DNA from: Pseudomonas fulva NBRC 16637 = DSM 17717
GTDB taxonomy: Bacteria; Pseudomonadota; Gammaproteobacteria; Pseudomonadales; Pseudomonadaceae
DNA: 64,000 nucleotides
NCBI RefSeq assembly: GCF_000730565.1
Contig: NZ_BBIQ01000002.1
Span: 248,001 to 312,000 of the forward strand
Direction of reading: 5' to 3'
This document shows positions 1 through 8,210 of the stretch, in pieces. The position numbers and the translations under genes were made by a program. Each line of letters starts with the position of its first letter. Positions within the stretch are counted from its first letter, which is position 1. The notes beneath the pieces are model-generated. The model was not told where the DNA came from. It ran no database searches and was given only the letters and a program-made list of their open reading frames with translations.

Positions 1-2
1 TG

Positions 3-560
3 GACGATGTCGAACCGCCCAAGCAGGAAATCTGCAGCAGCCGAATGTTCGGCACGCGCCTGAGCGAGTTGGCGCCGATCAAGCAGGCAGTGGCCACGTA
101 CGTCGGCCGTGCCGCCGAAAAGCTCAGGGCCCAGGGATCGGTGTGCAAGCGCATGCGGGTGAGCATCCGCACGGGCATGTTCAACCCGAACGAAGTGCAC
201 CATGCTCAAGGCGCATGGGTGGAGCTTCCCTATCCGACCTGCGACACGTTGCTGATGACCCAGCTGGCTACCGATGCCGTAGAGCGGATCTTCCGGCCGG
301 GGCTTCGTTACAGCAAGGCGGAGGTGTTGCTGATGGACCTGCGTCAACCGGGTGATTTTTCGGGGGACTTGTTCGCCTCAAGGCAATCGGCGGCCTGCGA
401 TCGTCTCATGGAAGTACTGGACAGCATCAATGAGCGTTGGGGCAGGGGGACGGTCCGTGCAGCCAGCGTGCCAGCCGCGCCGGAATGGGGCATGAAACGG
501 GAGATGATGAGCCAGTCCTACACCACCCGAATCGATCAACTATGGACCATCAGGGGTTGA
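3..560 (+). CDS. umuC: UmuC/RulB-type Y-family DNA polymerase, C-terminal part (partial)
   Basis: The reading frame is open from base 3, so the start lies before the window and only about 185 residues remain. They match the C-terminal half of UmuC, the catalytic subunit of error-prone DNA polymerase V: the KQEICSSRMFG segment, the little-finger domain (AVATYVGRAAEKLR), and the typical end APEWGMKREMMSQSYTTR. In this family the protein does SOS-induced translesion synthesis with cleaved UmuD. No umuD or LexA site can be judged because the 5' side is missing. The chromosomal UmuC and the plasmid-type RulB cannot be told apart from this fragment. Confidence 0.88.
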   Translation, partial: DDVEPPKQEICSSRMFGTRLSELAPIKQAVATYVGRAAEKLRAQGSVCKRMRVSIRTGMFNPNEVHHAQGAWVELPYPTCDTLLMTQLATDAVERIFRPGLRYSKAEVLLMDLRQPGDFSGDLFASRQSAACDRLMEVLDSINERWGRGTVRAASVPAAPEWGMKREMMSQSYTTRIDQLWTIRG

Positions 561-767
561 GTGCGAAGCGGCTTGACGCTGACGAGCGGGCGCGACGGAG
601 GCTTGGCGGTTGCAGGATTGTCAGACAATGGCGATTGTGCCCGCAGTTTTGTCTGTTCATCCCTGTAAAAAACGATCAACGCCGTGTCGCAATAATCGCT
701 TTCTTTCAGATTTGGCTGATATATTTCGCCCCTTGCCGCAGTGTGGCTCAATATTCAGCAGGTTTTA

Positions 768-1463
768 ATGAAACACGTTAGCGCGTCTGGCCATGAGGCC
801 TCTCACCCGCCGGTGCAGGCCATTCTGAGTGCTCCTGGGGTGTGGGTAGAGCCGCCGAATATCCGCAGGGGCGGTGAGAGCGGTGTATTGAAGGTCGAGC
901 TCGACGGCTTCACGTTCTACAAGAAGCAGCAGGTCGGCCATATCTACCGTAGCCTTGTGCACCCGTTCGGCTATCCGACAGTGGCCCGTGAGGCCAAGGC
1001 GCTGCGTGCCGCTGCCGCGCTGGGCGTCGCTACGCCATTGCTGCTGCACAGCGACGTCCACAAGCAGGACGGTGAGTGGCGTGCGGTGATGGTCACGGCA
1101 GCGCTGGACGGTTATGTATCGCTTGAAGACTTTTACCTCCAAGGCCTGGACAAGACCATCGAGCCCAAGCTACACCACGACATTCTTGAAGCGTATGGGC
1201 GTGCACTGGCCACGCTGAACCTTGGCCGCTGGCAGCATGGTTGCCTGTACTTGAAGCATGTGTTCGTCGCCTTCGACGAGTCGGGCATCAAGATCGCGTT
1301 GCTGGATTTCGAGAAAGCCAGGCAGCGGCTGACCGCAATGAAAGCCAGCCGCCACGACCTACGACAGGTCAAGCGCAGGTCTGACTGGGCAACGGCCGAG
1401 TGGGAGGCGTTTTGCAAAGGTTATCGGCAGGTGTTCGGCAGGGATGTGGAGCGATTCCTCTGA
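768..1463 (+). CDS. InaA-family lipopolysaccharide kinase-like protein
   Basis: 231 residues with a small protein-kinase-like fold of the InaA/WaaP/RIO type. Visible elements are a lysine pair near residue 52 in the strand FTFYKKQQ, a helix-C glutamate (VAREAKAL, about residue 75), the catalytic loop region QHGCLYLKHVFV, and a metal-binding Asp in LLDFEKAR (about residue 180). Family members are implicated in LPS or acid/stress-related phosphorylation in pseudomonads; the substrate here is unknown. An upstream GTG at 741 stays in frame but has no ribosome binding site, so the ATG at 768 (CAGCAGG upstream) is preferred. It stands alone between umuC and hcnA. Confidence 0.8.
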   Translation: MKHVSASGHEASHPPVQAILSAPGVWVEPPNIRRGGESGVLKVELDGFTFYKKQQVGHIYRSLVHPFGYPTVAREAKALRAAAALGVATPLLLHSDVHKQDGEWRAVMVTAALDGYVSLEDFYLQGLDKTIEPKLHHDILEAYGRALATLNLGRWQHGCLYLKHVFVAFDESGIKIALLDFEKARQRLTAMKASRHDLRQVKRRSDWATAEWEAFCKGYRQVFGRDVERFL

Positions 1464-1673
1464 CGGCATGTGAAGTGTCGGGGCTGCGAAGCGTTGATTG
1501 CGGCGGCAATAGGCGGCTTCGCTTACAAACGTTCTTCACCAGGTAGAGGGCTTGCTTGCAGCGCTCAAAAAGGGCTGTAAAAAAGCTTTAAAACCCCGTC
1601 TCAGGTCAATTTTCTGGCCTGACGCCTCCCGTAGTCTGTCTGTCTTTCAATCACGGAAGGCAGACGACATTTC
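1464..1673 (+). promoter_or_regulatory. hcnABC promoter and leader with Rsm-type GGA motif
   Basis: The 210 bases before hcnA should hold its promoter. The leader carries ACGGA (about 1657-1661) directly at the ribosome binding site, and a second GGA overlaps codons 1-2. This arrangement is known for RsmA/CsrA repression of hcnA in other pseudomonads. An imperfect inverted repeat TCAGG...CCTGA lies at about 1601-1622. I see a TTGAT half-site at 1494-1498 but no complete ANR box (TTGAT-N4-ATCAA), so oxygen control through ANR is not supported by eye. Confidence 0.45.
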
Positions 1674-1979
1674 ATGGAACGAACCCTCGATATACAGCCA
1701 CTCTCGGCTGAACAAATCCCCCTGTCCATCAACGGCACGGCCGTGACTGCCGCCCCGGGCGAAACTGTTCTAAGTGTGCTCAACGCCGTGGGCGTGCGTC
1801 AGCTCGCCCTCAACGACCATGGCCAGGTCAGCGGCGCTTTCTGCGGCATGGGCGTATGCCATTGCTGCCTGGTCGCTATCGATGGACGCCCCAAGCGGCG
1901 CGCCTGTCAGACGCTGGTGCGGGCCGGCATGCGCGTCGAAACCCAAGTCAATCCGATTGTCGGGGAGGCGCGGGTATGA
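1674..1979 (+). CDS. hcnA: Hydrogen cyanide synthase subunit HcnA ([2Fe-2S] protein)
   Basis: 101 residues with a plant-type [2Fe-2S] ferredoxin fold. The cluster ligands are visible as C57-X4-C62-X2-C65 and C78, within AFCGMGVCHCCLV and KRRACQT. The pattern DIQPLS...ETVLSVLNAVG...NDHGQ is the one I know from P. aeruginosa and P. fluorescens HcnA rather than from the paralogous opine or hydroxyproline dehydrogenase subunits. With HcnB and HcnC it forms the membrane-associated flavoenzyme that oxidises glycine to HCN and CO2. First gene of hcnABC; its stop overlaps the hcnB start (ATGA). The start is supported by the GGA-containing ribosome binding site. Confidence 0.93.
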   Translation: MERTLDIQPLSAEQIPLSINGTAVTAAPGETVLSVLNAVGVRQLALNDHGQVSGAFCGMGVCHCCLVAIDGRPKRRACQTLVRAGMRVETQVNPIVGEARV

Positions 1980-3370
1980 GCGGGCATCCAGTCATTGTCG
2001 GAGGGGGGTCGGCGGGGATGGCTGCCGCCATCGAGTTGGTGGACGCGGGCGTGCGCTGCACGCTGATCGACGAGGCATCGCGCCCCGGCGGGGTGGTCTA
2101 TCGTGGCCCGCTGCGCGCAGGTGTCGACCTGGGCTACCTGGGCGCTCGCTACAGCAAGGCTCTGGGTAAACTGCACACCGACTTCGCCGCCCGTGCGCAG
2201 TCTATCGACCTGCGGCTCAATAGCCGTGTCGTGGGCGGTGATGACCATAGCCTGGTAGTACTCGACGAGCAGGAACAGTTGCAGTCGCTGGCCTTCGAGC
2301 AACTGATCCTGGCAGCCGGTTGCCATGAGCGCAATGTGCCGTTCCCGGGCTGGACCCTGCCGGGCGTCATGCTGCTCGGCGGGTTGCAGCTGCAGATCAA
2401 AAGTAACGTGGTCAAGCCATTGGGTACGACCCTGATCGCTGGTACAGGCCCGTTACTGCCGTTGGTTGCCTGTCAGTTGCACGCCGCCGGTGCCAAGGTG
2501 GCGGGGGTGTACGAGGCCTGTGCGTTCAACCGTATCGCACGCCAGAGCCTGGCGCTGATGAACAAGCCCCAGTTGTTCCTCGACGGCCTGAGCATGCTGG
2601 CCTACCTGAAGCTGCACGGCATTCCCATGCACTATGGCTGGGGCGTGGTCGAGGCGCGGGGCGAAGGTGAGTTGACCGAAGTCAGCGTGGCGCCCTACGA
2701 CGATGCCTGGAAAGCGGACATGACCCATGTGCGTCGCGAGTCGGTGCAGACGCTGGCGGTAGGCTACGGCTTCATCCCGCGTACGCAGCTTAGCCAGCAA
2801 TTAGGGCTTGCCCATGGTTACAGCACCGATGGCTACCTGCGCGCCGAGTGCAACGTATGGCAGCAAAGCAGCCTGGAGCATATTCACCTGGCAGGCGACA
2901 TGGCCGGCATACGCGGAGGGGAGGCAGCAATGCTGACCGGACGCATCGCGGCTGTGTCAATTCTGCAGCAGCGTGGCGTGCTGAACGCTGCGCAGGCCAT
3001 TGAACGGCGCGAGCGTTACCTGGGCCAGTTGGCAAGCATCAAGCGTTTTCGCTCTGGCGTCGAGCGCTATACCGCGCGGGGGCCAGCACAGGTCGAGCTG
3101 CCACAGGCTGACACGGTGATTTGCCGCTGTGAGCAGGTGACGCGCGAGGCCATCGACCTGGCATTGGAGCAGGGGGTTCAGGATATGGCCGGGCTGAAGA
3201 TGCGCACGCGGGTGAGCATGGGGGACTGCCAGGGACGCATGTGCGTGGGCTATTGCAGCGATCGCCTGCGCGCCGCGACGGGGCGTGCTGACGTAGGCTG
3301 GTTGCGGCCGCGATTCCCGGTAGACCCGGTACCGTTTTCGGCATTCAAGCACGCAGGCACGGAGGCCTGA
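1976..3370 (+). CDS. hcnB: Hydrogen cyanide synthase subunit HcnB
   Basis: 464 residues, the usual HcnB length. An N-terminal FAD-binding motif (VGGGSAGMAAAIEL, residues 6-20) is followed by a pyridine-nucleotide-disulfide-oxidoreductase-like core and a C-terminal BFD-like [2Fe-2S] domain with cysteines in ICRCEQVT and GDCQGRMCVGYC. Long stretches (DEASRPGGVVYRGPLRAGVD, HLAGDMAGIRGGEAAM) follow HcnB of other pseudomonads. The ATG at 1976 overlaps the hcnA stop, which points to translational coupling; longer in-frame starts inside hcnA are less likely. The gene is separated from hcnC by a single base. Confidence 0.93.
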   Translation: MSGHPVIVGGGSAGMAAAIELVDAGVRCTLIDEASRPGGVVYRGPLRAGVDLGYLGARYSKALGKLHTDFAARAQSIDLRLNSRVVGGDDHSLVVLDEQEQLQSLAFEQLILAAGCHERNVPFPGWTLPGVMLLGGLQLQIKSNVVKPLGTTLIAGTGPLLPLVACQLHAAGAKVAGVYEACAFNRIARQSLALMNKPQLFLDGLSMLAYLKLHGIPMHYGWGVVEARGEGELTEVSVAPYDDAWKADMTHVRRESVQTLAVGYGFIPRTQLSQQLGLAHGYSTDGYLRAECNVWQQSSLEHIHLAGDMAGIRGGEAAMLTGRIAAVSILQQRGVLNAAQAIERRERYLGQLASIKRFRSGVERYTARGPAQVELPQADTVICRCEQVTREAIDLALEQGVQDMAGLKMRTRVSMGDCQGRMCVGYCSDRLRAATGRADVGWLRPRFPVDPVPFSAFKHAGTEA

Positions 3371-3371
3371 C

Positions 3372-4610
3372 ATGAACAAGACCTATGACATCGTGATTGC
3401 CGGTGCCGGTGTAATCGGCGCGTCCTGCGCGTACCAGCTGTCCAAGCGCGGCAACCTGCGCATTGCCCTGATCGACGACAAGCGGCCCGGCAATGCCACA
3501 CGTGCTTCGGCAGGCGGGCTGTGGGCCATCGGCGAATCGGTGGGCCTGGGCTGCGGGGTGATTTTCTTTCGCATGCTGTCTTCCCAGGCCAAGCGCCAAG
3601 CTCACGGTGCGGCGGTGGCCGTGGACTCGAGCACCCCGCACATCCTGCCGCAATGTTTCTTCGATCTGGCGTTGCAGTCCAATGCGCTTTATCCGCAATT
3701 GCACCAGGAGCTGATCGAGCGCCACGGGATGGACTTCAAGTTCGAGCGCACTGGACTCAAGTACGTGATCCAGGACGATGAGGATCAGCTTTACGCCGAG
3801 CACATCGTCAAGCACATCCCTCATCTGCAGTCACAGATCCGCTGGCTGGACCGCCAGGCACTTCGCAAGGCGGAGCCATCGGTCACCGAAAACGCGCACG
3901 GTGCGCTGGAGTTTCTCTGCGACCACCAGCTCAGCCCGTTTCGCCTGGGGGACGCCTACATGGAAGGCGCACGGCAAAATGGCGTCGACTTGTATCTCAA
4001 CACGCGTGTCACTGGCGTGTTGCATCAGGGCGGACGCATCAAAGGGGTTCGTACCGAACAGGCCGGTGACTTCCATTGCGACACCCTGATCAATGCGGCC
4101 GGCGCCTGGGCTGCCGAATTGAGTGAGTGGGCCACGGGCACGTCCATCCCCGTCAAACCTGTCAAGGGGCAGATCGTATTGACCGAGCGCCTACCCAAGC
4201 TGCTTGATGGGTGCATCACCACCAGTGACTGCTACATGGCGCAAAAGGACAATGGGGAGATTCTCATCGGGAGCACCACCGAGGAGAAAGGCTTCGATGT
4301 CACCACGACCTTCCCGGAGATCAGCAGCCTGGTCCAGGGCGCCATACGCTGCGTCCCGGCACTCGAACAGGTCAACCTCAAGCGTACCTGGGCCGGCCTG
4401 CGGCCAGGCTCGCCCGATGAGCTACCCATCCTCGGGCCCGTGGATGAGATGCCGGGTTATTTCAACGCCTGCGGGCATTTCCGCACCGGGGTGCTGACCT
4501 CGGCAATCACGGGGGTAATGCTGGACAAGGTGGTCCACGAGGAGGCTTTGCCATTGGACATCACCCCGTTTCTGGCGCAGCGGTTCAGCAAGGTGGCGCT
4601 GCCGGCGTGA
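3372..4610 (+). CDS. hcnC: Hydrogen cyanide synthase subunit HcnC (FAD oxidase)
   Basis: 412 residues of the DAO-type FAD-dependent oxidoreductase family, with a Rossmann GxGxxG motif at residues 11-16 (AGAGVIGASCAY) and the C-terminal FAD-contact region PGSPDELPILGP...ACGHFRTGVLTS. In HCN synthase this subunit is expected to carry the glycine-oxidising flavin while HcnA and HcnB pass electrons to the respiratory chain. It completes a tight operon and is followed by two hairpins before the convergent mesD gene. On its own the sequence could be mistaken for a glycine or amino-acid oxidase; the operon makes HcnC firm. Confidence 0.92.
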   Translation: MNKTYDIVIAGAGVIGASCAYQLSKRGNLRIALIDDKRPGNATRASAGGLWAIGESVGLGCGVIFFRMLSSQAKRQAHGAAVAVDSSTPHILPQCFFDLALQSNALYPQLHQELIERHGMDFKFERTGLKYVIQDDEDQLYAEHIVKHIPHLQSQIRWLDRQALRKAEPSVTENAHGALEFLCDHQLSPFRLGDAYMEGARQNGVDLYLNTRVTGVLHQGGRIKGVRTEQAGDFHCDTLINAAGAWAAELSEWATGTSIPVKPVKGQIVLTERLPKLLDGCITTSDCYMAQKDNGEILIGSTTEEKGFDVTTTFPEISSLVQGAIRCVPALEQVNLKRTWAGLRPGSPDELPILGPVDEMPGYFNACGHFRTGVLTSAITGVMLDKVVHEEALPLDITPFLAQRFSKVALPA

Positions 4611-4614
4611 GAGG

Positions 4615-4648
4615 GCCTGGCGGGCCGTGTGAAAGCGGCTCGCCAGGC
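4615..4648 (+). terminator. Hairpin downstream of hcnC
   Basis: GCCTGGCG (4615-4622) pairs with CGCCAGGC (4641-4648), an 8-bp stem that continues with GGCC/GGCT. It lies 5 bases after the hcnC stop. No T-run follows, so it may be a weak terminator or a 3' stabiliser. Confidence 0.45.
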
Positions 4649-4750
4649 TGTGCGTCAGGCAATGCGTGAAGATGTGCTGATCGATTTGGCCATGGCAAAG
4701 GGTGCGGCAGACGCCAAGGCGCAAACCCTTGATTCGGGTGGTCGCCGCTA

Positions 4751-4775
4751 GCCACTGAACGGTCAATTCAGTGGC
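4751..4775. terminator. Hairpin between convergent hcnC and mesD
   Basis: GCCACTGAA (4751-4759) and TTCAGTGGC (4767-4775) form a perfect 9-bp stem with a 7-base loop, placed between the convergent ends of hcnC and mesD. No strong T-run follows on either strand. Confidence 0.4.
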
Positions 4776-4832
4776 GCCAGTGTGTTCAGTTTTGCCGCGG
4801 AGGACGACTGTCGAATGCAAACTGACGTGCAC

Positions 4833-5873
4833 TCATGGCCCTTTTGCACCCGACAATTCCTGGCGCACGATTGCAGCGCCTGCTGTCAGTGCGCGCAATT
4901 TGCCTTGGGCAACCGAGCGGGGCAGGGGCGCCATGCCGCAATTGGTGCATGGGTAGAGCTTGTCGGCGTCCACGAATGCCAGCGCCTTGCGCAGCGTATC
5001 GGCAACGGCCTCGGGTGTTTCGATAGCGTGCGTGGCCACATCGATTGCGCCGACCATGACTTTCTTGCCGCGGATCAACTCGATAAGGTCCATGGGTACG
5101 CGTGAGTTCTGGCATTCCAACGACACGATGTCGATACTCGATTGCTGAAGTTTGGGAAACGCCTTTTCATACTGGCGCCATTCGGCACCCAGGGTTTTCT
5201 TCCAGTCAGTGTTGGCCTTGATCCCGTAGCCGTAGCAGATATGCACTGCTGTCTCGCATTTGAGGCCTTCCAACGCCCGCTCGAGCGTGGCGATGCCCCA
5301 GTCGTTCACTTCATCGAAGAACACGTTGAAGGCGGGTTCGTCGAACTGGATGATGTCGACACCTGCAGCTTCCAGCTCTCTGGCTTCCTGGTTGAGCAGC
5401 ACGGCAAACTCCCATGCGAGCTTTTCGCGGCTCTTGTAGTGGCTGTCGTAAAGCGTGTCGATCATGGTCATGGGCCCTGGGAGCGCCCACTTGATAGGCT
5501 GTCGAGTCTGCGCGCGCAAGAACCTGGCATCGTCGACGAACACGGGCTTGCGCCTGGCCACGGTACCTACCACTGTCGGAACGCTGGCGTCGTAGCGATC
5601 ACGGATGCGCACAGTCTGCCGGTTCTCGAAGTCCACGCCGCTCAGGTGCTCGATGAACGTGGTCACGAAATGTTGACGCGTCTGTTCGCCGTCACTGACG
5701 ATGTCTATCCCGGCGCTCGACTGTTCGTGCAGCGCCAGGCACAGTGCGTCCTGCTTGCCTTCGAGCAAGGCATCGCCGTGCAGTTTCCAAGGTGACCAGA
5801 GGGTTTCGGGCTGAGCCAGCCAGGTCGGCTTGGGCAAGCTGCCAGCGGTAGAGGTGGGGAGCAATGTGTTCAT
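4833..5873 (-). CDS. mesD: Folate-independent methionine synthase core protein MesD
   Basis: 346 residues matching only the C-terminal catalytic barrel of cobalamin-independent methionine synthase (MetE); the MetE N-terminal folate-binding half is absent. Zinc-site residues are visible as H211 and C213 (VHICYGYG) and C309/C312 (YPCTNCGM); FDEPAF (about 178-182) corresponds to the homocysteine-binding Asp-Glu motif. Short MetE proteins of this type next to a DUF1852 gene are the MesD family described by Price and colleagues, which makes methionine without methyl-tetrahydrofolate and needs MesX and oxygen. The partner mesX lies 27 bases upstream in the same operon. Older annotation would read 5-methyltetrahydropteroyltriglutamate-homocysteine methyltransferase. 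Confidence 0.87.
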   Translation of the reverse strand: MNTLLPTSTAGSLPKPTWLAQPETLWSPWKLHGDALLEGKQDALCLALHEQSSAGIDIVSDGEQTRQHFVTTFIEHLSGVDFENRQTVRIRDRYDASVPTVVGTVARRKPVFVDDARFLRAQTRQPIKWALPGPMTMIDTLYDSHYKSREKLAWEFAVLLNQEARELEAAGVDIIQFDEPAFNVFFDEVNDWGIATLERALEGLKCETAVHICYGYGIKANTDWKKTLGAEWRQYEKAFPKLQQSSIDIVSLECQNSRVPMDLIELIRGKKVMVGAIDVATHAIETPEAVADTLRKALAFVDADKLYPCTNCGMAPLPRSVAQGKLRALTAGAAIVRQELSGAKGP

Positions 5874-5900
5874 GAAATTCGACCTTGTGCGAGGAGGCGA

Positions 5901-6887
5901 TCAACCTGCGAAGTGTGCAGACCATTGTTCGAGCAGCGTGTGGTAAGGCTTGATGAAGTGGGCCTCAGCGAACGTTCCTTGTTCAACGGCCAAACGGCTG
6001 CGCTCTACACGGTCGTAAACAATGCGCGTCAAAGAGTAGTCTTCGTGTTGCAGGCTAGGCTGATACGTGGCGCCGGCCGTTGCATTGGCGTTATAAATTT
6101 CGGGACGATAGATTTTCTGAAAGGTTTCCATCGTGCTCAAGCTGCTGATCAGTTCCAATGAGGTGTAGTCATTGAGCAAGTCGCCCGAACAGTACAAGGC
6201 CAGCGGCGCCCGGCTGCCTACAGGCATGAAATAACGAACACGCAAGCCCATTTGCTTGAAATAAGCATCGGTCAATGAATAGTCATCCTGCCGGTACTCT
6301 TGGCCCAACACGGGGTGGTCATGCCCCGTGCGCTGATAGGTTCTGCTACTTGACACGCTCAGGCAAATGACCGGTGGCTTGATAAAGTGTTGCTGGTAAA
6401 CCGATGAGCCCACAAACCCTTTGAAAAGTTTACCGTGCAGCACGCCAAAATCGGCAGGGGCACTGAAGTCCGGGCGGTGGACGTTATAGGCGGGCAGCAC
6501 GATGCTGAAATCGTAATCGCGCACATAGGACGAAAAGTTGTTGCCGGCTATGCCCGGCAAACGCTGGCCGGTGTGATGATCAATGACGGCAGTGGACAGT
6601 ATTTCGATCAAGGGCAGCGGCGTATGCGTGACCTCGGTTGTAAAGTGAATGTACACCGATACGATATCCAGCTCTACGGTGTAGCGGTCACCGGCAGGGT
6701 TGTCCCAGTGGGCCAGCGCGTTGAAGCGATTATTGATCATGCCCAGTGTGTGGCGAAGGTTCTGTTCGCGAAGTGAACCCCTTGCCAAGTTGGCAAAGTT
6801 GGTGGTCAGCCGCGTGTTTTCGCACGGGCAATAATGTTCGTCAAATCGCGTGCGTTTGAGCGAGTAGGTAATGGCTTGATGCGTCAT
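5901..6887 (-). CDS. mesX: MesX (DUF1852), partner of MesD in methionine synthesis
   Basis: 328 residues of the DUF1852 family. It opens with TYSLKRTRFDEHYCPCENTRLTTNFANLARG, and the rest is a soluble alpha/beta protein with many aromatic and histidine residues. Genetics in other bacteria links DUF1852 proteins to MesD, and an oxygenase-like role that supplies or activates the methyl donor has been proposed; the exact reaction is unsettled. It is the first gene of the mesX-mesD operon. No signal peptide or membrane helix is seen, so the pair should be cytoplasmic. Confidence 0.85.
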   Translation of the reverse strand: MTHQAITYSLKRTRFDEHYCPCENTRLTTNFANLARGSLREQNLRHTLGMINNRFNALAHWDNPAGDRYTVELDIVSVYIHFTTEVTHTPLPLIEILSTAVIDHHTGQRLPGIAGNNFSSYVRDYDFSIVLPAYNVHRPDFSAPADFGVLHGKLFKGFVGSSVYQQHFIKPPVICLSVSSSRTYQRTGHDHPVLGQEYRQDDYSLTDAYFKQMGLRVRYFMPVGSRAPLALYCSGDLLNDYTSLELISSLSTMETFQKIYRPEIYNANATAGATYQPSLQHEDYSLTRIVYDRVERSRLAVEQGTFAEAHFIKPYHTLLEQWSAHFAG

Positions 6888-7016
6888 GAGTATTGAGGTC
6901 CACTCGTTGAGTCTGTCCCTGTAAAGTGGGGGTCATCTTAGAGTGAGCGCACAGGTATCCCTACTGAATTGATTTCAGCACAGGATCAAGAGGACTCATG
7001 AAGCCAGGCGCACGCG

Positions 7017-7253
7017 TCAGCCTTCAGGAAGGCTGACGCCACAGACAAAGTCATTCGAGCCCAGGCGATGAGCGCCATATTCCACCACATACCCACTCCC
7101 TCGACGTTGGGCTTCGATGTGGGCCGTACGCTGGTCAGCGTAGACGTCGACAAAATGCCACGGATGACGATCTCTCAACACGCCCCAGCCCAGTACCCAC
7201 CCTGGCTTGTGTGGATCAGCAGGCAGGTTCCTCTTAAGACTACGGATACTCAT
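7017..7253 (-). CDS. Small hypothetical protein (78 aa)
   Basis: Start chosen at 7253 because GGGAG lies 8 bases upstream of that ATG; longer in-frame starts lack a ribosome binding site. The product is basic at the N-terminus (MSIRSLKRNLPADPHKPGW) and has a compact core (GWGVLRDRHPWHFVDVYADQRTAHIEAQRRG) ending in LGSNDFVCGVSLPEG. No motif, signal peptide or helix is recognised. The core could fit a small beta-sheet protein of the kind common in Pseudomonas accessory regions. Function unknown. Confidence 0.6.
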   Translation of the reverse strand: MSIRSLKRNLPADPHKPGWVLGWGVLRDRHPWHFVDVYADQRTAHIEAQRRGSGYVVEYGAHRLGSNDFVCGVSLPEG

Positions 7254-7288
7254 TCGAGACTCCCGTGGCGACCGGTTAACGCGTTGGC

Positions 7289-7510
7289 TCAACAGGTGTA
7301 AAGGATGGTGTATGACGCATCGCACCTGGGTACGATCACGACGGGTTTTTCGAACAACTGGTTGCCGTGAATGGTCGTCGTGAAGTGCGCCTTCTCCAGA
7401 CGTGCCCAGAGGCCCAGATCATGTATTTCAATGCGCGTAGCAACACGAGCTTGATGGCTGAGTTCGTGTTGGATGCGCGTTACAACATCACTCGCTTCTT
7501 CTTCTGTCAT
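7289..7510 (-). CDS. Small hypothetical protein (73 aa)
   Basis: The ATG at 7510 is preceded by CCGGAGTAATCGTC, a good ribosome binding site at normal spacing. The protein (MTEEEASDVVTRIQHELS...VARIEIHD-like start, then ARLEKAHFTTTIHGNQLFEKPVVIVPR) looks like a small helix-strand domain. It lies 35 bases upstream of the 7017-7253 gene on the same strand, so the two may be co-transcribed. I do not recognise the family. Confidence 0.5.
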   Translation of the reverse strand: MTEEEASDVVTRIQHELSHQARVATRIEIHDLGLWARLEKAHFTTTIHGNQLFEKPVVIVPRCDASYTILYTC

Positions 7511-7877
7511 GACGATTACTCCGGTTGAGCAGAAACGTCCACGTCCCATAGAACCTGGACCTTGAACGGGGACTCCTGTGTAAGTAGAGCGCAATACTTC
7601 GCTGTTGGTGACCTTCTCCGACGAACGTAGCAGCGCCTTGATAACTGTTCGAGGCGCGTGGAGATCATGGCTGATGTGGAGGCGGGGACAGATAAACACA
7701 GCAGGGACTGCTAGTCTCAAGGTACCTGTTGATCGCTTTGGCTGAACCTCGCGCGGCAGTGGGGGTCATCAAGTAAGAGACCCACGATTTATTGCGTTTT
7801 GCGTTGCCAGTTTCTGAAAGGTTGGCTCGCTATGATCAGGCTCATCAGGTGAACACCTTCCGCAAAGGAGTCAGGCA

Positions 7878-8111
7878 ATGGACTATTCCAGTATGGTCGA
7901 ATCTTTGAACAAGATGCTCAAGGCGGCATCGGACGAGCGTGAGCGTGCGCAGGCGTGTGCAAAGGCCAAAGACGCCTGTGAGGAACCGCGTGCAGAAGCG
8001 GAGGAAGCCGAGGTCATGGCGCAGTTGCCAGGATCTCAGGTCTGGGTCTATGAAGGGCGCAGCAGAAAAGCGACGACGTCGGCCTATGCGGTGCGAGGTC
8101 ATGGCCGTTGA
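7878..8111 (+). CDS. Small hypothetical protein (77 aa), helical N-terminus
   Basis: Starts at an ATG preceded by CGCAAAGGAGTCAGGCA, a near-perfect Shine-Dalgarno. The first 47 residues are charged and probably a single helix (MLKAASDERERAQACAKAKD, EEPRAEAEEAEVMAQL). The tail, GSQVWVYEGRSRKATTSAYAVRGHGR, is basic and may bind nucleic acid or be unstructured. Another frame is open from 7939 but has no ribosome binding site. It is convergent with adhP. Function unknown. Confidence 0.55.
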   Translation: MDYSSMVESLNKMLKAASDERERAQACAKAKDACEEPRAEAEEAEVMAQLPGSQVWVYEGRSRKATTSAYAVRGHGR

Positions 8112-8210
8112 GCACGGCGCTCAGCGGTCTGCAGCCACCCTTGCAGTGGCTTGCGACCCCGATGAACAGGGCCGCTGCCCGCTGCACACAGCTTGAGTGG
8201 AGGGCCTCGT

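Noticed and set aside
617..629. ATTGTC-A-GACAAT palindrome between umuC and inaA
   Set aside because: Short, AT-poor context, no matching known operator, and far from the start codon; could be chance.
1494..1510. ANR/FNR box before hcnA
   Set aside because: TTGAT is present but the partner ATCAA is missing at the required spacing.
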